Origin: CAKVLS01 sp045638465
GTDB taxonomy: Bacteria > Bacillota > Clostridia > Christensenellales > UBA1242
Direction: 5' to 3'
DNA length: 48,608 nt
Assembly: GCA_045638465.1 (NCBI GenBank)
Contig: JAZUBK010000017.1
Location: forward strand, 1 to 48,608
Below are positions 1 through 8,964 of the stretch, one piece after another. Position numbers and translations under genes: made by a program. The notes beneath the pieces are model-generated. The model was not told where the DNA came from. It ran no database searches and saw nothing but the letters and a program-made list of their open reading frames with translations. The first letter of the stretch is position 1, and every line of letters starts with the position of its first letter.

Positions 1-20
1 ATTACTTTATCAGTATACAT
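1..20 (-). CDS. Start of a gene downstream of iscS (partial, runs off the left edge)
   Basis: An ATG at 20-18 shares its A with the stop codon of iscS (TAATG), a typical translational-coupling overlap. Only six full codons are visible (M-Y-T-D-K-V). In Clostridia the gene after a NifS-type cysteine desulfurase is often thiI (tRNA 4-thiouridine synthase) or mnmA, both of which receive sulfur from it. The visible residues would suit a ThiI start but are far too few to decide. The call rests on the coupling only. Confidence 0.4.
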
Positions 21-1201
21 TATTTGATTCCTCCTCTTGGTGATTTTTTACTTAATGGTGACATTTGTCTTAATTTTTTAACATTTTTCTTCAAAGATTC
101 GATTACATAATCAACTTCTTCTTTAGATGTTGATTTGCAGAAAGCAAATCTTAGTGAACCTTGAGCAACCTCTGGGCTAAGGCCAATAGCTTTTAGCACG
201 TGTGAAGTTTCTAAGCTTCCAGAAGAACATGCAGAACCTGTAGAAACTGCGATTCCATCAAGGTCAAGAAGCAAAAGTAATGATTCGCCTTCTATGAAAT
301 TAAATGAGATATTTACAAGGCCAGGAAGTCTTTGAACGGCATGACCATTTACTTTTACATCTTCAATTTCTTTAACGATGTTTGTAGTAAAGTACTCTCT
401 CATCATTTTTAGTTTTTTGTTATTTATAGATAAATCTCTAACAGCAATCTCAATAGCTTTACCAAAACCTACAATACTAGGAACGTTATGAGTACCACCT
501 CTCTTGCCTCTTTCTTGGTTTCCACCGTTAATCAAGTTGTTAATTTTGATACCTTTTTTTACATATAAAGCACCAACACCTTTTGGGCCATAGATTTTGT
601 GAGCAGACATGCTCATAGCATCTATATCCAAAGCCTTAACATCAAGTGTTAGAGCACCCACTGCTTGTACTGCATCTGTATGGAAAATTGCGTTCTTTTC
701 GTGAGCAATCTTTGCGATTGTTTGGATATTTTGGATAGTACCAATTTCGTTATTTGCAGTCATGATACTGACTAAGATTGTTTTATCATCAATCTCATGC
801 AATAGGTCTGCAATACTAACCAAGCCATTATGGTCAACAGGAAGATAAGAAACTCTAAAACCCATTGTCTCTAACTTTTTGCAAGTATCCAAAACAGAGT
901 GGTGTTCAATCTTTGATGTAATGATGTGATCACCTTTTGATTTGTTTGCTAAGGCAAGGCCCATTAGAGCCCAGTTATTTGCCTCTGTGCCACCACTTGT
1001 AAAATATATTTCGTTACTATTTGAACCGATAGCTTTTGCAACTCTGTCTCTTGCTTTGTCAACCAAACTATTTGCTTCTCTACCAAAGCTATGAAGACTT
1101 GCGGCATTACCATACATAGTGTTAAAAGCTGGTAACATCTCTGTCAAAACTTCATTTGAAACATAAGTTGTTGCTGCGTTGTCTAAATAAATTTTTCTCA
1201 T
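20..1201 (-). CDS. iscS: Cysteine desulfurase, NifS/IscS family
   Basis: PLP-dependent enzyme that takes sulfur from L-cysteine as an enzyme persulfide and passes it to Fe-S cluster assembly or tRNA thiolation; cytoplasmic. At 393 aa it has the family's usual length. Visible motifs: the N-terminal YLDNAATT, the His pair at 100-101 that stacks on PLP, SAHK with the PLP lysine at 202, and the catalytic Cys325 in STGSACSSGSLETSHVL. The start has a strong site (GGGGAG) eight bases upstream and its own promoter. The C-terminus carries a basic tail (LSKKSPRGGIK) beyond the usual LRxMSPL ending. The next gene overlaps its stop codon. The enzyme class is certain; the choice between nifS and iscS as a name is conventional. 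Confidence 0.95.
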   Translation of the reverse strand: MRKIYLDNAATTYVSNEVLTEMLPAFNTMYGNAASLHSFGREANSLVDKARDRVAKAIGSNSNEIYFTSGGTEANNWALMGLALANKSKGDHIITSKIEHHSVLDTCKKLETMGFRVSYLPVDHNGLVSIADLLHEIDDKTILVSIMTANNEIGTIQNIQTIAKIAHEKNAIFHTDAVQAVGALTLDVKALDIDAMSMSAHKIYGPKGVGALYVKKGIKINNLINGGNQERGKRGGTHNVPSIVGFGKAIEIAVRDLSINNKKLKMMREYFTTNIVKEIEDVKVNGHAVQRLPGLVNISFNFIEGESLLLLLDLDGIAVSTGSACSSGSLETSHVLKAIGLSPEVAQGSLRFAFCKSTSKEEVDYVIESLKKNVKKLRQMSPLSKKSPRGGIK

Positions 1202-1261
1202 AAAAGCTCCCCTTTCGAGTCGTCAAAATATTCACACATTATGACATTTTACTATGTAAAT

Positions 1262-1290
1262 AGTTTATCACACTGGTATTTTGGTGTCAA
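1262..1290 (-). promoter_or_regulatory. Promoter of iscS
   Basis: Minus-strand TTGACA (1290-1285), 17-base spacer, TAAACT (1267-1262) preceded by TGA, giving an extended -10. It lies about 60 bases upstream of the iscS start, so iscS is transcribed apart from trxA. Confidence 0.75.
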
Positions 1291-1305
1291 TCCTATATTT
1301 TTATT

Positions 1306-1345
1306 ATAAAAATAAAAAAGGCAATAAAGTATTTTTACTGCCTTT
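1306..1345 (-). terminator. Terminator downstream of trxA
   Basis: AAAGGCA (1317-1323) pairs with TGCCTTT (1339-1345), with an inner GTA/TAC extension across a small bulge. On the minus strand it is followed by a T-rich run (plus-strand A-run 1306-1316). It ends the trxA transcript before the iscS promoter. Confidence 0.7.
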
Positions 1346-1350
1346 AACTT

Positions 1351-1671
1351 TTAATCTAAATTTGTGATTGTGTCTACAATTTCTTTTTCTTGTCTGTAAC
1401 CTACAAGTCTTTTTCTTTCTTCACCCTCATACAAAAAAGCCATTGTTGGTACACTCATAATACCAAATTTCTTTGCTATTTCTTCGCACTCATCAACATT
1501 AACCTTAACAATTAGGTAGTTTTCGTCCAATTTCTTTGCCACTTTTTCCAAAACCGGAGAAAGCATCTTACATGGAGGGCACCATGTAGCATAAAAGTCA
1601 ACAAGTACTGTATCTACAGATTTTACTAGTTCTTCAAAGTCTTTTTCATTAGCAATAACGATATTTGCCAT
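1351..1671 (-). CDS. trxA: Thioredoxin
   Basis: Small cytoplasmic disulfide reductase. The reading frame is open further upstream, but the start is placed at 1671 because a GGAGG site sits eight bases before it and the protein then begins MANIVIANEKDFEEL, as thioredoxins do; this gives 106 aa. The active site is WCPPC (Cys31, Cys34) rather than the common WCGPC, and the cis-proline loop SVPT is present. It follows hisS by 10 bases and ends at a hairpin terminator. The CPPC dipeptide usually shifts redox potential and partner choice, so it may serve a specific reductase role; that is inference. Confidence 0.92.
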   Translation of the reverse strand: MANIVIANEKDFEELVKSVDTVLVDFYATWCPPCKMLSPVLEKVAKKLDENYLIVKVNVDECEEIAKKFGIMSVPTMAFLYEGEERKRLVGYRQEKEIVDTITNLD

Positions 1672-1681
1672 AAAACACCTC

Positions 1682-2935
1682 CTATCTAAAAAGGTCAATA
1701 AGTTTATCAAAAGATACTTTTGACTCTTCACCGCTTTCCATATTCTTTACGGTCATCATATTATTTGCAAGTTCATCCCCACCTAAAACAAAAACATATT
1801 TTGCAGAGATTTTGTTTGCATATTTAAATTGAGCTTTGAAACTTCTATCCAAAAGGTCAGTTTCGCAAGTGATACCATTATTACGAAGTTCTTTTGCGAT
1901 TTCTACATCTTTGTTTGTTTCAAGACCAGGTTGTTTTGCGATATAAACTTGAACTTGATTTTCGTTTGGTATTTCTCTACCTGTTTGTTCTATTACCATA
2001 AGTAATCTTTCAAGTCCCATACCAAAACCAACAGCTGGAGTGTGAGGGCCAGACAATTCTTCAACTAAGTAATTGTATCTTCCGCCTCCACCAACAACGC
2101 CAACAGAACCCATACCCTCAATATTTGCAAAGAACTCAAATACTGTACGAGTATAATAGTCCAATCCTCTAACAACGTTGTAGTCTACTACATAGTTTAT
2201 CTTTGCATCATCAAGAAGTTTTAATAGTTTTGCAAAGTGCTCTTTGCAATCATCACAAAGATAATCTTTTAGCATAGGCCTATCTGCAAGAAGCTCTTGG
2301 CAGTGCTCTACCTTGCAGTCTAGTATTCTTAGTGGATTTGTACCAAACCTTCTGTTACAGTCACCACACATATCTTTTAGTCTTGGCTCAATATATGATT
2401 TAAGTGCCTCATTGTATTTTTTTCTACAATCGCTACAACCAATAGAATTGATGTGAACAACTATATCATCAAGACCAATGCTTTTCAAAAAGTCAGTGGC
2501 CAAAGATATTACTTCTAGTTCACATTTTGGGCTATCACTACCATAATACTCTATTCCAAATTGGTGATGTTGTCTTAGTCTTCCTGCTTGTGGATTTTCG
2601 TATCTAAAGATAGGGCTTACATAGTACATCTTAGTTGGTTGTGGGTTATTAAACAAACCATTTTCGATATAACTTCTAGCAACACCTGCAGTGCCTTCTG
2701 GCTTTAGAGTAATACTTCTATCACCTTTATCAAGGAAAGTATACATTTCTTTGTTTACAATGTCAGTGCTATTTCCGATACCACGAAGGAAAAGTTCTGT
2801 ATGTTCAAATACAGGAGTTCTTATTTCTTTTACATTATAAATCTTTGTAACTTTTCTTATTCTTTCTTCCAAAAAGTGCCATTTGTAAGCATTTTGAGGA
2901 AGAAGGTCTTTTGTACCCTTTGGAATTTCTATCAT
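1682..2935 (-). CDS. hisS: Histidyl-tRNA synthetase
   Basis: Class II aminoacyl-tRNA synthetase charging tRNA-His. At 417 aa it has the usual length. It begins with IPKGTKDLLP; motif 2 is at about residues 109-125 (IFRYENPQAGRLRQHHQ), the HisRS signature RGLDYYTRTVFEF at 256-268, and motif 3 VGFGMGLERLL near 302-312. The insertion at about 165-230 contains four cysteine pairs (C167/C170, C190/C193, C207/C212, C227/C230), which could bind zinc. It sits in the hslU-hisS-trxA run, 17 bases after hslU, with no T-box of its own. Confidence 0.97.
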   Translation of the reverse strand: MIEIPKGTKDLLPQNAYKWHFLEERIRKVTKIYNVKEIRTPVFEHTELFLRGIGNSTDIVNKEMYTFLDKGDRSITLKPEGTAGVARSYIENGLFNNPQPTKMYYVSPIFRYENPQAGRLRQHHQFGIEYYGSDSPKCELEVISLATDFLKSIGLDDIVVHINSIGCSDCRKKYNEALKSYIEPRLKDMCGDCNRRFGTNPLRILDCKVEHCQELLADRPMLKDYLCDDCKEHFAKLLKLLDDAKINYVVDYNVVRGLDYYTRTVFEFFANIEGMGSVGVVGGGGRYNYLVEELSGPHTPAVGFGMGLERLLMVIEQTGREIPNENQVQVYIAKQPGLETNKDVEIAKELRNNGITCETDLLDRSFKAQFKYANKISAKYVFVLGGDELANNMMTVKNMESGEESKVSFDKLIDLFR

Positions 2936-2952
2936 AGTTTTTCTCCGTAAAA

Positions 2953-4278
2953 TTATTCTTCGCCACCAAATCCCATATTCTTTTTAGTAGATTTGACAAC
3001 ATTTCCTAAAATTTTCTTAACATATTCTTTATCTACAACAACGTCAATCATTGGGTGGTCGCCACTTGCGTTAAAGCTTATGTCCTCAAGCAAAGCCTCC
3101 ATTATAGTATGAAGTCTTCTTGCACCCAAGTTTTCATTGTTGTTATTTGCTTTTTCTGCATACTCTGCTATTTCTTTCAAAGCCTCTTCTTTCAAGATAA
3201 GGTTGATATTATCAACTTTCAAAAGTTCTTGATATTGTAATGTAACAGCATTTTGAGGTTCTGTCAATATCTTTAAAAATTCTTTTGCAGTCAAATTATC
3301 AAGTTCTACTCTTATTGGGAATCTGCCTTGGAACTCCGGTATAAGGTCATCCATCTTGCTAACGTGGAAAGCACCTGCGGCAATAAACAATATAAAGTCT
3401 GTTCTTATTGTTCCATATTTTGTTGATACTGTACAACCTTCTACTATAGGTAGAATATCTCTTTGTACACCCTCTCTACTTACGTCTGGACCACCACGAT
3501 TACCTTTTCCTGCAACCTTGTCTATCTCATCTATAAAGATGATACCTTCTTGCTCAGCTCTTGAGATAGCTTCGCTATTTACACTGTCAAGATCGATAAG
3601 TTTGTCGCTTTCTTCCGCCATCAAACTTTCTCTTGCTTGTTTAACAGTCATCTTTCTTTTCTTCTTTCTTCCGCCACCAAAAGCATCGCCAAAGATGTTT
3701 CCTATATCTAGTTCTACACCACTGCCTGGCATAAGATTTAGTTGTTTAGGGGCTTGTTTTATCTCTAATTCGATAAGTTCATCGTCATAGTCGCCTCTAA
3801 TTAATCTTTCTAAAACAGTATGCTTAAACTCTTCTTCGTCGGTGATAACATCTGCAGCAGCCTTTTTGATAGGAAAGACAATATCAAGAAGTTTGTTATT
3901 TACTATGGGTGTTGCCTTTGCTGCAACCTCTGATAGTTTTTCTTCTTTGACAAGTCTTACTGCAGTTTCTACCAAGTCTCTAATCATGCTCTCTACATCT
4001 CTACCAACATAACCAACTTCGGTAAATTTTGTAGCTTCTACTTTGATAAAAGGTGCTTTGACAAGACGAGCAAGTCTTCTTGCTATTTCTGTTTTACCTA
4101 CACCAGTAGGACCTTTTAGTATGATGTTTTTTGGTGTGATCTCTTCTCTAAGTTCTACAGGAAGTTTGCTTCTTCTGTATCTGTTACGCAAAGCAATAGC
4201 AACTGCTTTTTTTGCTTTGTCTTGACCGATAATATATTTGTCAAGTTCGGTAACAATTTGTTTTGGTGATAAATTCAT
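2953..4278 (-). CDS. hslU: HslU/ClpY AAA+ unfoldase, apparently without an HslV partner
   Basis: AAA+ ATPase that normally unfolds proteins into the HslV peptidase; 441 aa. Walker A is GPTGVGKT (56-63), the pore loop is GYVG (89-92), Walker B is IIFIDEID, and the sensor region GAFHVSKMDDLIPEFQGRFP is intact, as is a full I-domain (about 110-230). The start is one base after trmFO ends. Two things are odd. There is no hslV next to it, although hslV is normally immediately upstream in Firmicutes. The C-terminus ends KNMGFGGEE where the family usually has a DLSRFIL-like tail that inserts into HslV. The ATPase identification is firm; whether it still works with a protease is open. Confidence 0.95.
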   Translation of the reverse strand: MNLSPKQIVTELDKYIIGQDKAKKAVAIALRNRYRRSKLPVELREEITPKNIILKGPTGVGKTEIARRLARLVKAPFIKVEATKFTEVGYVGRDVESMIRDLVETAVRLVKEEKLSEVAAKATPIVNNKLLDIVFPIKKAAADVITDEEEFKHTVLERLIRGDYDDELIELEIKQAPKQLNLMPGSGVELDIGNIFGDAFGGGRKKKRKMTVKQARESLMAEESDKLIDLDSVNSEAISRAEQEGIIFIDEIDKVAGKGNRGGPDVSREGVQRDILPIVEGCTVSTKYGTIRTDFILFIAAGAFHVSKMDDLIPEFQGRFPIRVELDNLTAKEFLKILTEPQNAVTLQYQELLKVDNINLILKEEALKEIAEYAEKANNNNENLGARRLHTIMEALLEDISFNASGDHPMIDVVVDKEYVKKILGNVVKSTKKNMGFGGEE

Positions 4279-4279
4279 A

Positions 4280-5593
4280 TTAAACCTCTGTTTCTTTAAT
4301 TATTCTTTCTAGTTCTAAAATTGACCTTTCGGCATACATTTGTTTTTTCAATTTATCGTCTTTTACACGCTCAGTCAATGGCTCAATTATTCCGTAATTT
4401 GAATTCATCGGTTGGAAACCATTTGGACTTGCATTTGTAATATAATTTATTATAGCACCAAACATTGTTTTTGGCGATAAAATAAATGGTTTTTTGTTAT
4501 TAATCATTTGATATACATTTATCGCAGCTATAAGGCCACTAAATGTACTTTCTAAATACCCCTCTACACCACTAAGTTGACCCGCAACAAAGATATTTTT
4601 ATCACTCTTTAGTTGGAAGGTATTTGTTAGCAAGGTCGGAGCGTTAATATATGAGTTTCTATGCATAACTCCATATCGTACAAAATTTGCCTTTTCAAGA
4701 CCAGGAATCATACTAAATACTCTTTTTTGCTCTGGGTATGTAAGGTTTGTTTGAAAACCTACTAAATTATAAAGTCTGTTTTCATTATCTTCTTTGCGTA
4801 ATTGCACTACAGCATATGGCTTTTCGTCTTTGTGTGGATTTGCAAGGCCCACAGGTTTTAGCGGACCAAATCTTATACTATCTTCTCCACGCTTTGCCAT
4901 TACCTCTACAGGCATACAACCCTCAAAGACTTTTTTATTTTCAAACTCATGAAGTTTGACAGACTCTGCGTTTATAAGTTCGTTATAAAACTTTAGGTAC
5001 TCTTCTTTGTTCATCGGACAGTTGATATAGTCGCCATTTCCTTTGCCATATCTATCCCCTACAAAGGCAATGTCCATATTTATACTTTCTGCAGTAACAA
5101 TAGGACTAGAAGCGTCAAAAAAGTATAAATATTCGCTGTTTATTTTTAATTGCAAATCTTTGATTATCTCATCGCTACTAAGAGGACCTGTTGCAATAAT
5201 TACAACTTCGTTTTCCGGAATCTTAGTTACTTCTTCGTTTATAATTTCAATATTATCAAAAGATTTTAAAGTCTCTGTTATATATTCAGAGAATTTATCT
5301 CTATCTACCGCCAGTGCTCCACCTGCAGAAACAGAGTGTTTGTATGCGGCCTTTATAATCAAACTATCAAGCATTTCCATTTCTTTTTTCAAAAGACCTG
5401 AGCTTGTAGTTAGTTCTTTAGCTTTAAGGCTATTGCTACAAACAAGTTCTGCAAAGTTTGTATTTTTGTGTGCAGGAGTAAACTTATGAGGTTTCATTTC
5501 ATAAAGTTTTACATTTACTCCCCTTTTGGCTAGTTGGTAAGCAGCTTCGCTCCCTGCAAGACCTGCGCCAATTATTGTAACATTATTTGTCAT
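4280..5593 (-). CDS. trmFO: tRNA (uracil-5-)-methyltransferase, folate/FAD-dependent
   Basis: FAD- and methylene-tetrahydrofolate-dependent enzyme that makes ribothymidine at position 54 of tRNA in most Firmicutes. The N-terminus has the dinucleotide-binding motif VTIIGAGLAGSEAAYQLAKRG, followed by the TrmFO-typical segments FAELVCSNSLKA, LFDASSPIV-like YFFDASSPIVTAESI, and FVAGQLSGVEGYLEST near the C-terminal FAD site. Its 437 aa are normal. The start overlaps the end of topA by 11 bases, the usual topA-trmFO arrangement. The xerC and hslV genes that often follow are absent. Confidence 0.96.
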   Translation of the reverse strand: MTNNVTIIGAGLAGSEAAYQLAKRGVNVKLYEMKPHKFTPAHKNTNFAELVCSNSLKAKELTTSSGLLKKEMEMLDSLIIKAAYKHSVSAGGALAVDRDKFSEYITETLKSFDNIEIINEEVTKIPENEVVIIATGPLSSDEIIKDLQLKINSEYLYFFDASSPIVTAESINMDIAFVGDRYGKGNGDYINCPMNKEEYLKFYNELINAESVKLHEFENKKVFEGCMPVEVMAKRGEDSIRFGPLKPVGLANPHKDEKPYAVVQLRKEDNENRLYNLVGFQTNLTYPEQKRVFSMIPGLEKANFVRYGVMHRNSYINAPTLLTNTFQLKSDKNIFVAGQLSGVEGYLESTFSGLIAAINVYQMINNKKPFILSPKTMFGAIINYITNASPNGFQPMNSNYGIIEPLTERVKDDKLKKQMYAERSILELERIIKETEV

Positions 5594-7871
5594 TTTCTTC
5601 CTTTGTAATAGTTGAGGTATAATCGCACTCTGTATTACTACATTTAATTTTTGTTTCTTTCTTTAATTCTTTCTTTGTTAGGTATTTACCACATTTTGGG
5701 CACTTTTCTTGCATAGGGATATCCCAGCTCATAAACTTGCAATCTGGGTAACCACTACAACCATAGAAGATTTTGCCTTTGCCACCACGTCTTTCAAATA
5801 CTGGCTTTCCACAATCTGGGCAAACACCAACAGGCTCTTTTGGCATAACATCATCAAGCCCTTTGATATTTTTGCAAGTTGGATAATTAGAACAAGCAAA
5901 GAACTTACCATATCTTCCATTACGAAGGACCATATCACTACCACATTTGTCGCACTTTAGGTCCATTTCTTTTAACTTTTTATCTTCTTCACTTTCTTGC
6001 TTTTCGCCATTTTGTTCATTTAGTTGTTTTACGTTGCGGCATTTTGGGAAGTTAGGACATGCAAGGAATTTACCGAACTTGCCATCTCTTACTACCATAT
6101 TTGCTCCGCACTTGTCACAAATAACATCTGTTACTTCTACTGCCATTTTTACTTTTTTACTCCCTGTTAATGCAAAATGTAATTTATCTTCAAAGCCGTT
6201 ATAAAAGTCGGCTACGATTTTTTGCCAATTTTCTTTTCCTTCTTCTACAAGGTCAAGTTTTTCTTCCATACCTGCAGTGAAAGAAATATCCATAATATCA
6301 ACAAAATATTTTTCCAAAAATTCTACAACAGTCACACCAAGTTCGGTAGGAACTAGATACTTGCCTTCTTTTTCGGTGTAGTTTCTATTAGCCAAAACCA
6401 AAATAGTAGGTGCGTATGTTGCTGGTCTACCGATACCTTTATCTTCCATTGCTTTGACTAAAGTAGCGTCGGTATATCTTACTGGTGGCTTAGTAAATTT
6501 TTGTTCTTTCAAAACATCTTGAAGAGATAGTTTGTCGCCTTGCTCTAGTGGAGGAAGGTTTATTCCATCTTTTGGTTCGTCTTGTTTGTCGTCGTCTTTT
6601 TCTTCATAAATTTTGTATGCGGCTGTAAAACCAGCAAACAAAAGTGTCTTACCTGTAACTTTAAAGCCATAATCTCCAGCTGATATATTTACAGTAAGTG
6701 TATTATAAGTAGCCTCAGCCATTTGACTGGCTACAAATCTATCATAGATAAGTTTATATAGTTTATAAACATTAGAAGATCCACCAAAGTTTGCTTTTAC
6801 TTCTTCTGGTGTTCTTTCAAGAGAAATAGGCCTTATCGCTTCGTGGGCGTCTTGGGCGTTTTTCTTAGTTTTAAAAACATTATAACTGCTTGGTGCATAG
6901 TCTTTACCATATTTGTTTATGATATACTCTTTTGCCATAGCTTGAGCTTCTGGTGAAACTCTGGTTGAGTCAGTTCTGATATAAGTAATAAGCGCTGTCT
7001 TGCCACCCTCTTTGAAGTTTACGCCTTCGTATAAAGTTTGAGCAGTCATTGTTACTTCTTTTAGGCTCATACCTAGTTTGTTCATCGCATCTTGTTGCAT
7101 AGTACTAGTAATAAATGGTGCTGGAGCAGATGATTTAGAAACTGCCTTTTTTACACTATCTACAACAAAGTCTTGAGCTTTTATATAATCAATTATATCA
7201 AGAGTTGTTCTCTCACTATCGCTTTCGTACTTTTTGCCTTTGTATGTTGTCAGAGCTGCTTTAAATTTGTTGCTGCTTCCTTTTGTAAGCAGTGCAGTAA
7301 TATTCCAATACTCTTTTGGTTTAAAAGCTCTTATTTCTTTTTCTTTTTCAACAACTAGTTTTAGTGCTACAGATTGAACACGACCAGCACTTAGGTTGCT
7401 TTTTATCTTTTTGCAAAGAATAGGCGATACTTGATAACCAACTAATCTATCAAGAACTCTTCTGCCTTGTTGAGCATGAACCAAATTCATATCGATTGTT
7501 CTTGGGGCATTGATTGCTTTGTTTACAACATTTTTAGAAATTTCATTAAATACAACTCTGCAAGGGTTGTTTTCGTCTATTTTCAAAATATGTTGTAAGT
7601 GCCATGCTATAGCCTCTCCCTCTCTATCAGGGTCGGTTGCGATAATAACTTGTTCTGCCTTACCTGCTTTTTCAAGAAGTGTCTTTATAACATCTCTTTT
7701 GTCTGGCATAATTTCGTATTTTGGTTCAAAGTTATGATTTATGTCTATTGCGATAGATTTTGCTGGTAAATCTCTAACATGACCTTTGGTCGCAAATACA
7801 TCATATTCGTTTCCTAAATATTTTTTTAAGGTGTCTCTTTTACCAGGACCTTCGATTATAACTAATTTCAT
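5583..7871 (-). CDS. topA: DNA topoisomerase I
   Basis: Type IA topoisomerase that relaxes negative supercoils; 762 aa. The N-terminal Toprim domain starts KLVIIEGPGK (the common form is VESPAK; the Glu and Lys are kept) and has DPDREGEA at 80-87. The strand-cleaving tyrosine is Tyr297 in TYIRTDSTR. The C-terminus has four zinc-ribbon repeats from about residue 600: three of the form CDKCG/CPDCG...C, plus a last CPKCG...CSNTEC. Four is at the high end for Firmicutes. It lies nine bases downstream of dprA and overlaps trmFO, so it is operonic. Confidence 0.97.
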   Translation of the reverse strand: MKLVIIEGPGKRDTLKKYLGNEYDVFATKGHVRDLPAKSIAIDINHNFEPKYEIMPDKRDVIKTLLEKAGKAEQVIIATDPDREGEAIAWHLQHILKIDENNPCRVVFNEISKNVVNKAINAPRTIDMNLVHAQQGRRVLDRLVGYQVSPILCKKIKSNLSAGRVQSVALKLVVEKEKEIRAFKPKEYWNITALLTKGSSNKFKAALTTYKGKKYESDSERTTLDIIDYIKAQDFVVDSVKKAVSKSSAPAPFITSTMQQDAMNKLGMSLKEVTMTAQTLYEGVNFKEGGKTALITYIRTDSTRVSPEAQAMAKEYIINKYGKDYAPSSYNVFKTKKNAQDAHEAIRPISLERTPEEVKANFGGSSNVYKLYKLIYDRFVASQMAEATYNTLTVNISAGDYGFKVTGKTLLFAGFTAAYKIYEEKDDDKQDEPKDGINLPPLEQGDKLSLQDVLKEQKFTKPPVRYTDATLVKAMEDKGIGRPATYAPTILVLANRNYTEKEGKYLVPTELGVTVVEFLEKYFVDIMDISFTAGMEEKLDLVEEGKENWQKIVADFYNGFEDKLHFALTGSKKVKMAVEVTDVICDKCGANMVVRDGKFGKFLACPNFPKCRNVKQLNEQNGEKQESEEDKKLKEMDLKCDKCGSDMVLRNGRYGKFFACSNYPTCKNIKGLDDVMPKEPVGVCPDCGKPVFERRGGKGKIFYGCSGYPDCKFMSWDIPMQEKCPKCGKYLTKKELKKETKIKCSNTECDYTSTITKEENDK

Positions 7872-7880
7872 AAAAACTCC

Positions 7881-8963
7881 TTATTTTGCCGAATACATAT
7901 TTCCTGCTAGTTTTTTTATTAAACCATTTAGCGACATAGTTGTCAACAATGTATTAAGCGTTTTTGTATCAAATTTTGTCCTATCTAGTATTTCTTGAAA
8001 ATAAACTTCTTCCTCTCCGATAGCATCAAGAATAATTTGCTCATCGATAGAAACCGAAATTGATTTTTCCTTTGGCACAAATTTGATATTATATTCATCT
8101 AAAATATCGTCTAAATCACAAACTGCCTTAGCTTGGCCATTTGCAATTATACGGTTACAACCTTTGCTTACAGAACTAGTAATATTGCCAGGAACGGCAT
8201 AAACATCTTTTCCATAATCTAAGGCATAATTTTTTGTATACATAGAACCTGACTTCTCATCAGCTTCGGTAATAAGAGTACCTACGCTCAAAGCCGCTAT
8301 GATTCTATTTCTTATTGGGAAGTAATAAGTCCTTGCTTTTTCTACAGGTTTTATCTCTGTTACAAGCAGCCCTTTGTTTGCAATCTCCATTGCAAGATTT
8401 GTATTGGTATCAGGATAGATATTATCAAAACCACCTGCAAGAACGGCAATAGTTTTTCCGTTTTCTTCAAGGGCGGTTTTATGTGCGATAGTATCAACGC
8501 CTGATGATAAGCCGCTAACTATAGTAAACCCGGCATTTGCTAGGCCTTTTGCAAACTTTTCAGTAACGGTTCTGCCGTAATTTGTAATACGGCGAGTACC
8601 AACTATTGCAAAACACTTTGACTTTAGCAGTGAAATATCGCCTTTGCAATACAAAACAAATGGTGGACAATCTGTGTTTAGCAAACTCTCAGGATAGTCA
8701 TTTGAAAATTTAGTAACGGCTATTACCCCTTTTTTATCCAAATTTTCAGCCAAGCTATCAAGTGCTCTTTCGCTATGACCGTAGGCCATTTTGTTATATA
8801 AACTTTCTGTAAGTATTTGAGATAGCAGTTCTCTTTCGGCCAAAAAGTTATCAAAAAGTTTTGACGGAGAATCAAACTCATCTAAAATATACTCTTTCTT
8901 TTTGTAGCTCAAATTGTCAAACAAATCAAGCCACAACAAAACTTTATCATCTTTTGTATACAT
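7881..8963 (-). CDS. dprA: DprA/Smf DNA-processing protein
   Basis: Binds incoming single-stranded DNA and loads RecA during transformation, and may act in general recombination. The Rossmann-like core is visible: CFAIVGTRRITNYGR, SGLSSGVDTIAHK, GGFDNIYP, FPIRNRIIAALS, EADEKSGSMYT and AVPGNI. An N-terminal helix-hairpin-helix/SAM-like segment of about 90 aa and a C-terminal winged-helix segment (about 300-360) complete the protein (360 aa). It is one base from comM and nine bases before topA, the classic dprA-topA pair. Confidence 0.96.
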   Translation of the reverse strand: MYTKDDKVLLWLDLFDNLSYKKKEYILDEFDSPSKLFDNFLAERELLSQILTESLYNKMAYGHSERALDSLAENLDKKGVIAVTKFSNDYPESLLNTDCPPFVLYCKGDISLLKSKCFAIVGTRRITNYGRTVTEKFAKGLANAGFTIVSGLSSGVDTIAHKTALEENGKTIAVLAGGFDNIYPDTNTNLAMEIANKGLLVTEIKPVEKARTYYFPIRNRIIAALSVGTLITEADEKSGSMYTKNYALDYGKDVYAVPGNITSSVSKGCNRIIANGQAKAVCDLDDILDEYNIKFVPKEKSISVSIDEQIILDAIGEEEVYFQEILDRTKFDTKTLNTLLTTMSLNGLIKKLAGNMYSAK

Positions 8964-8964
8964 A

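Noticed and set aside
1672..1731. Longer thioredoxin starting at 1731.
   Set aside because: The added residues overlap the end of hisS, do not resemble thioredoxin, and the start at 1671 has a GGAGG site.
3356..3790. Long plus-strand reading frames opposite hslU and similar ones opposite smc, valS and topA.
   Set aside because: Serine-rich low-complexity translations on the opposite strand of strong genes, without ribosome sites or recognisable domains.
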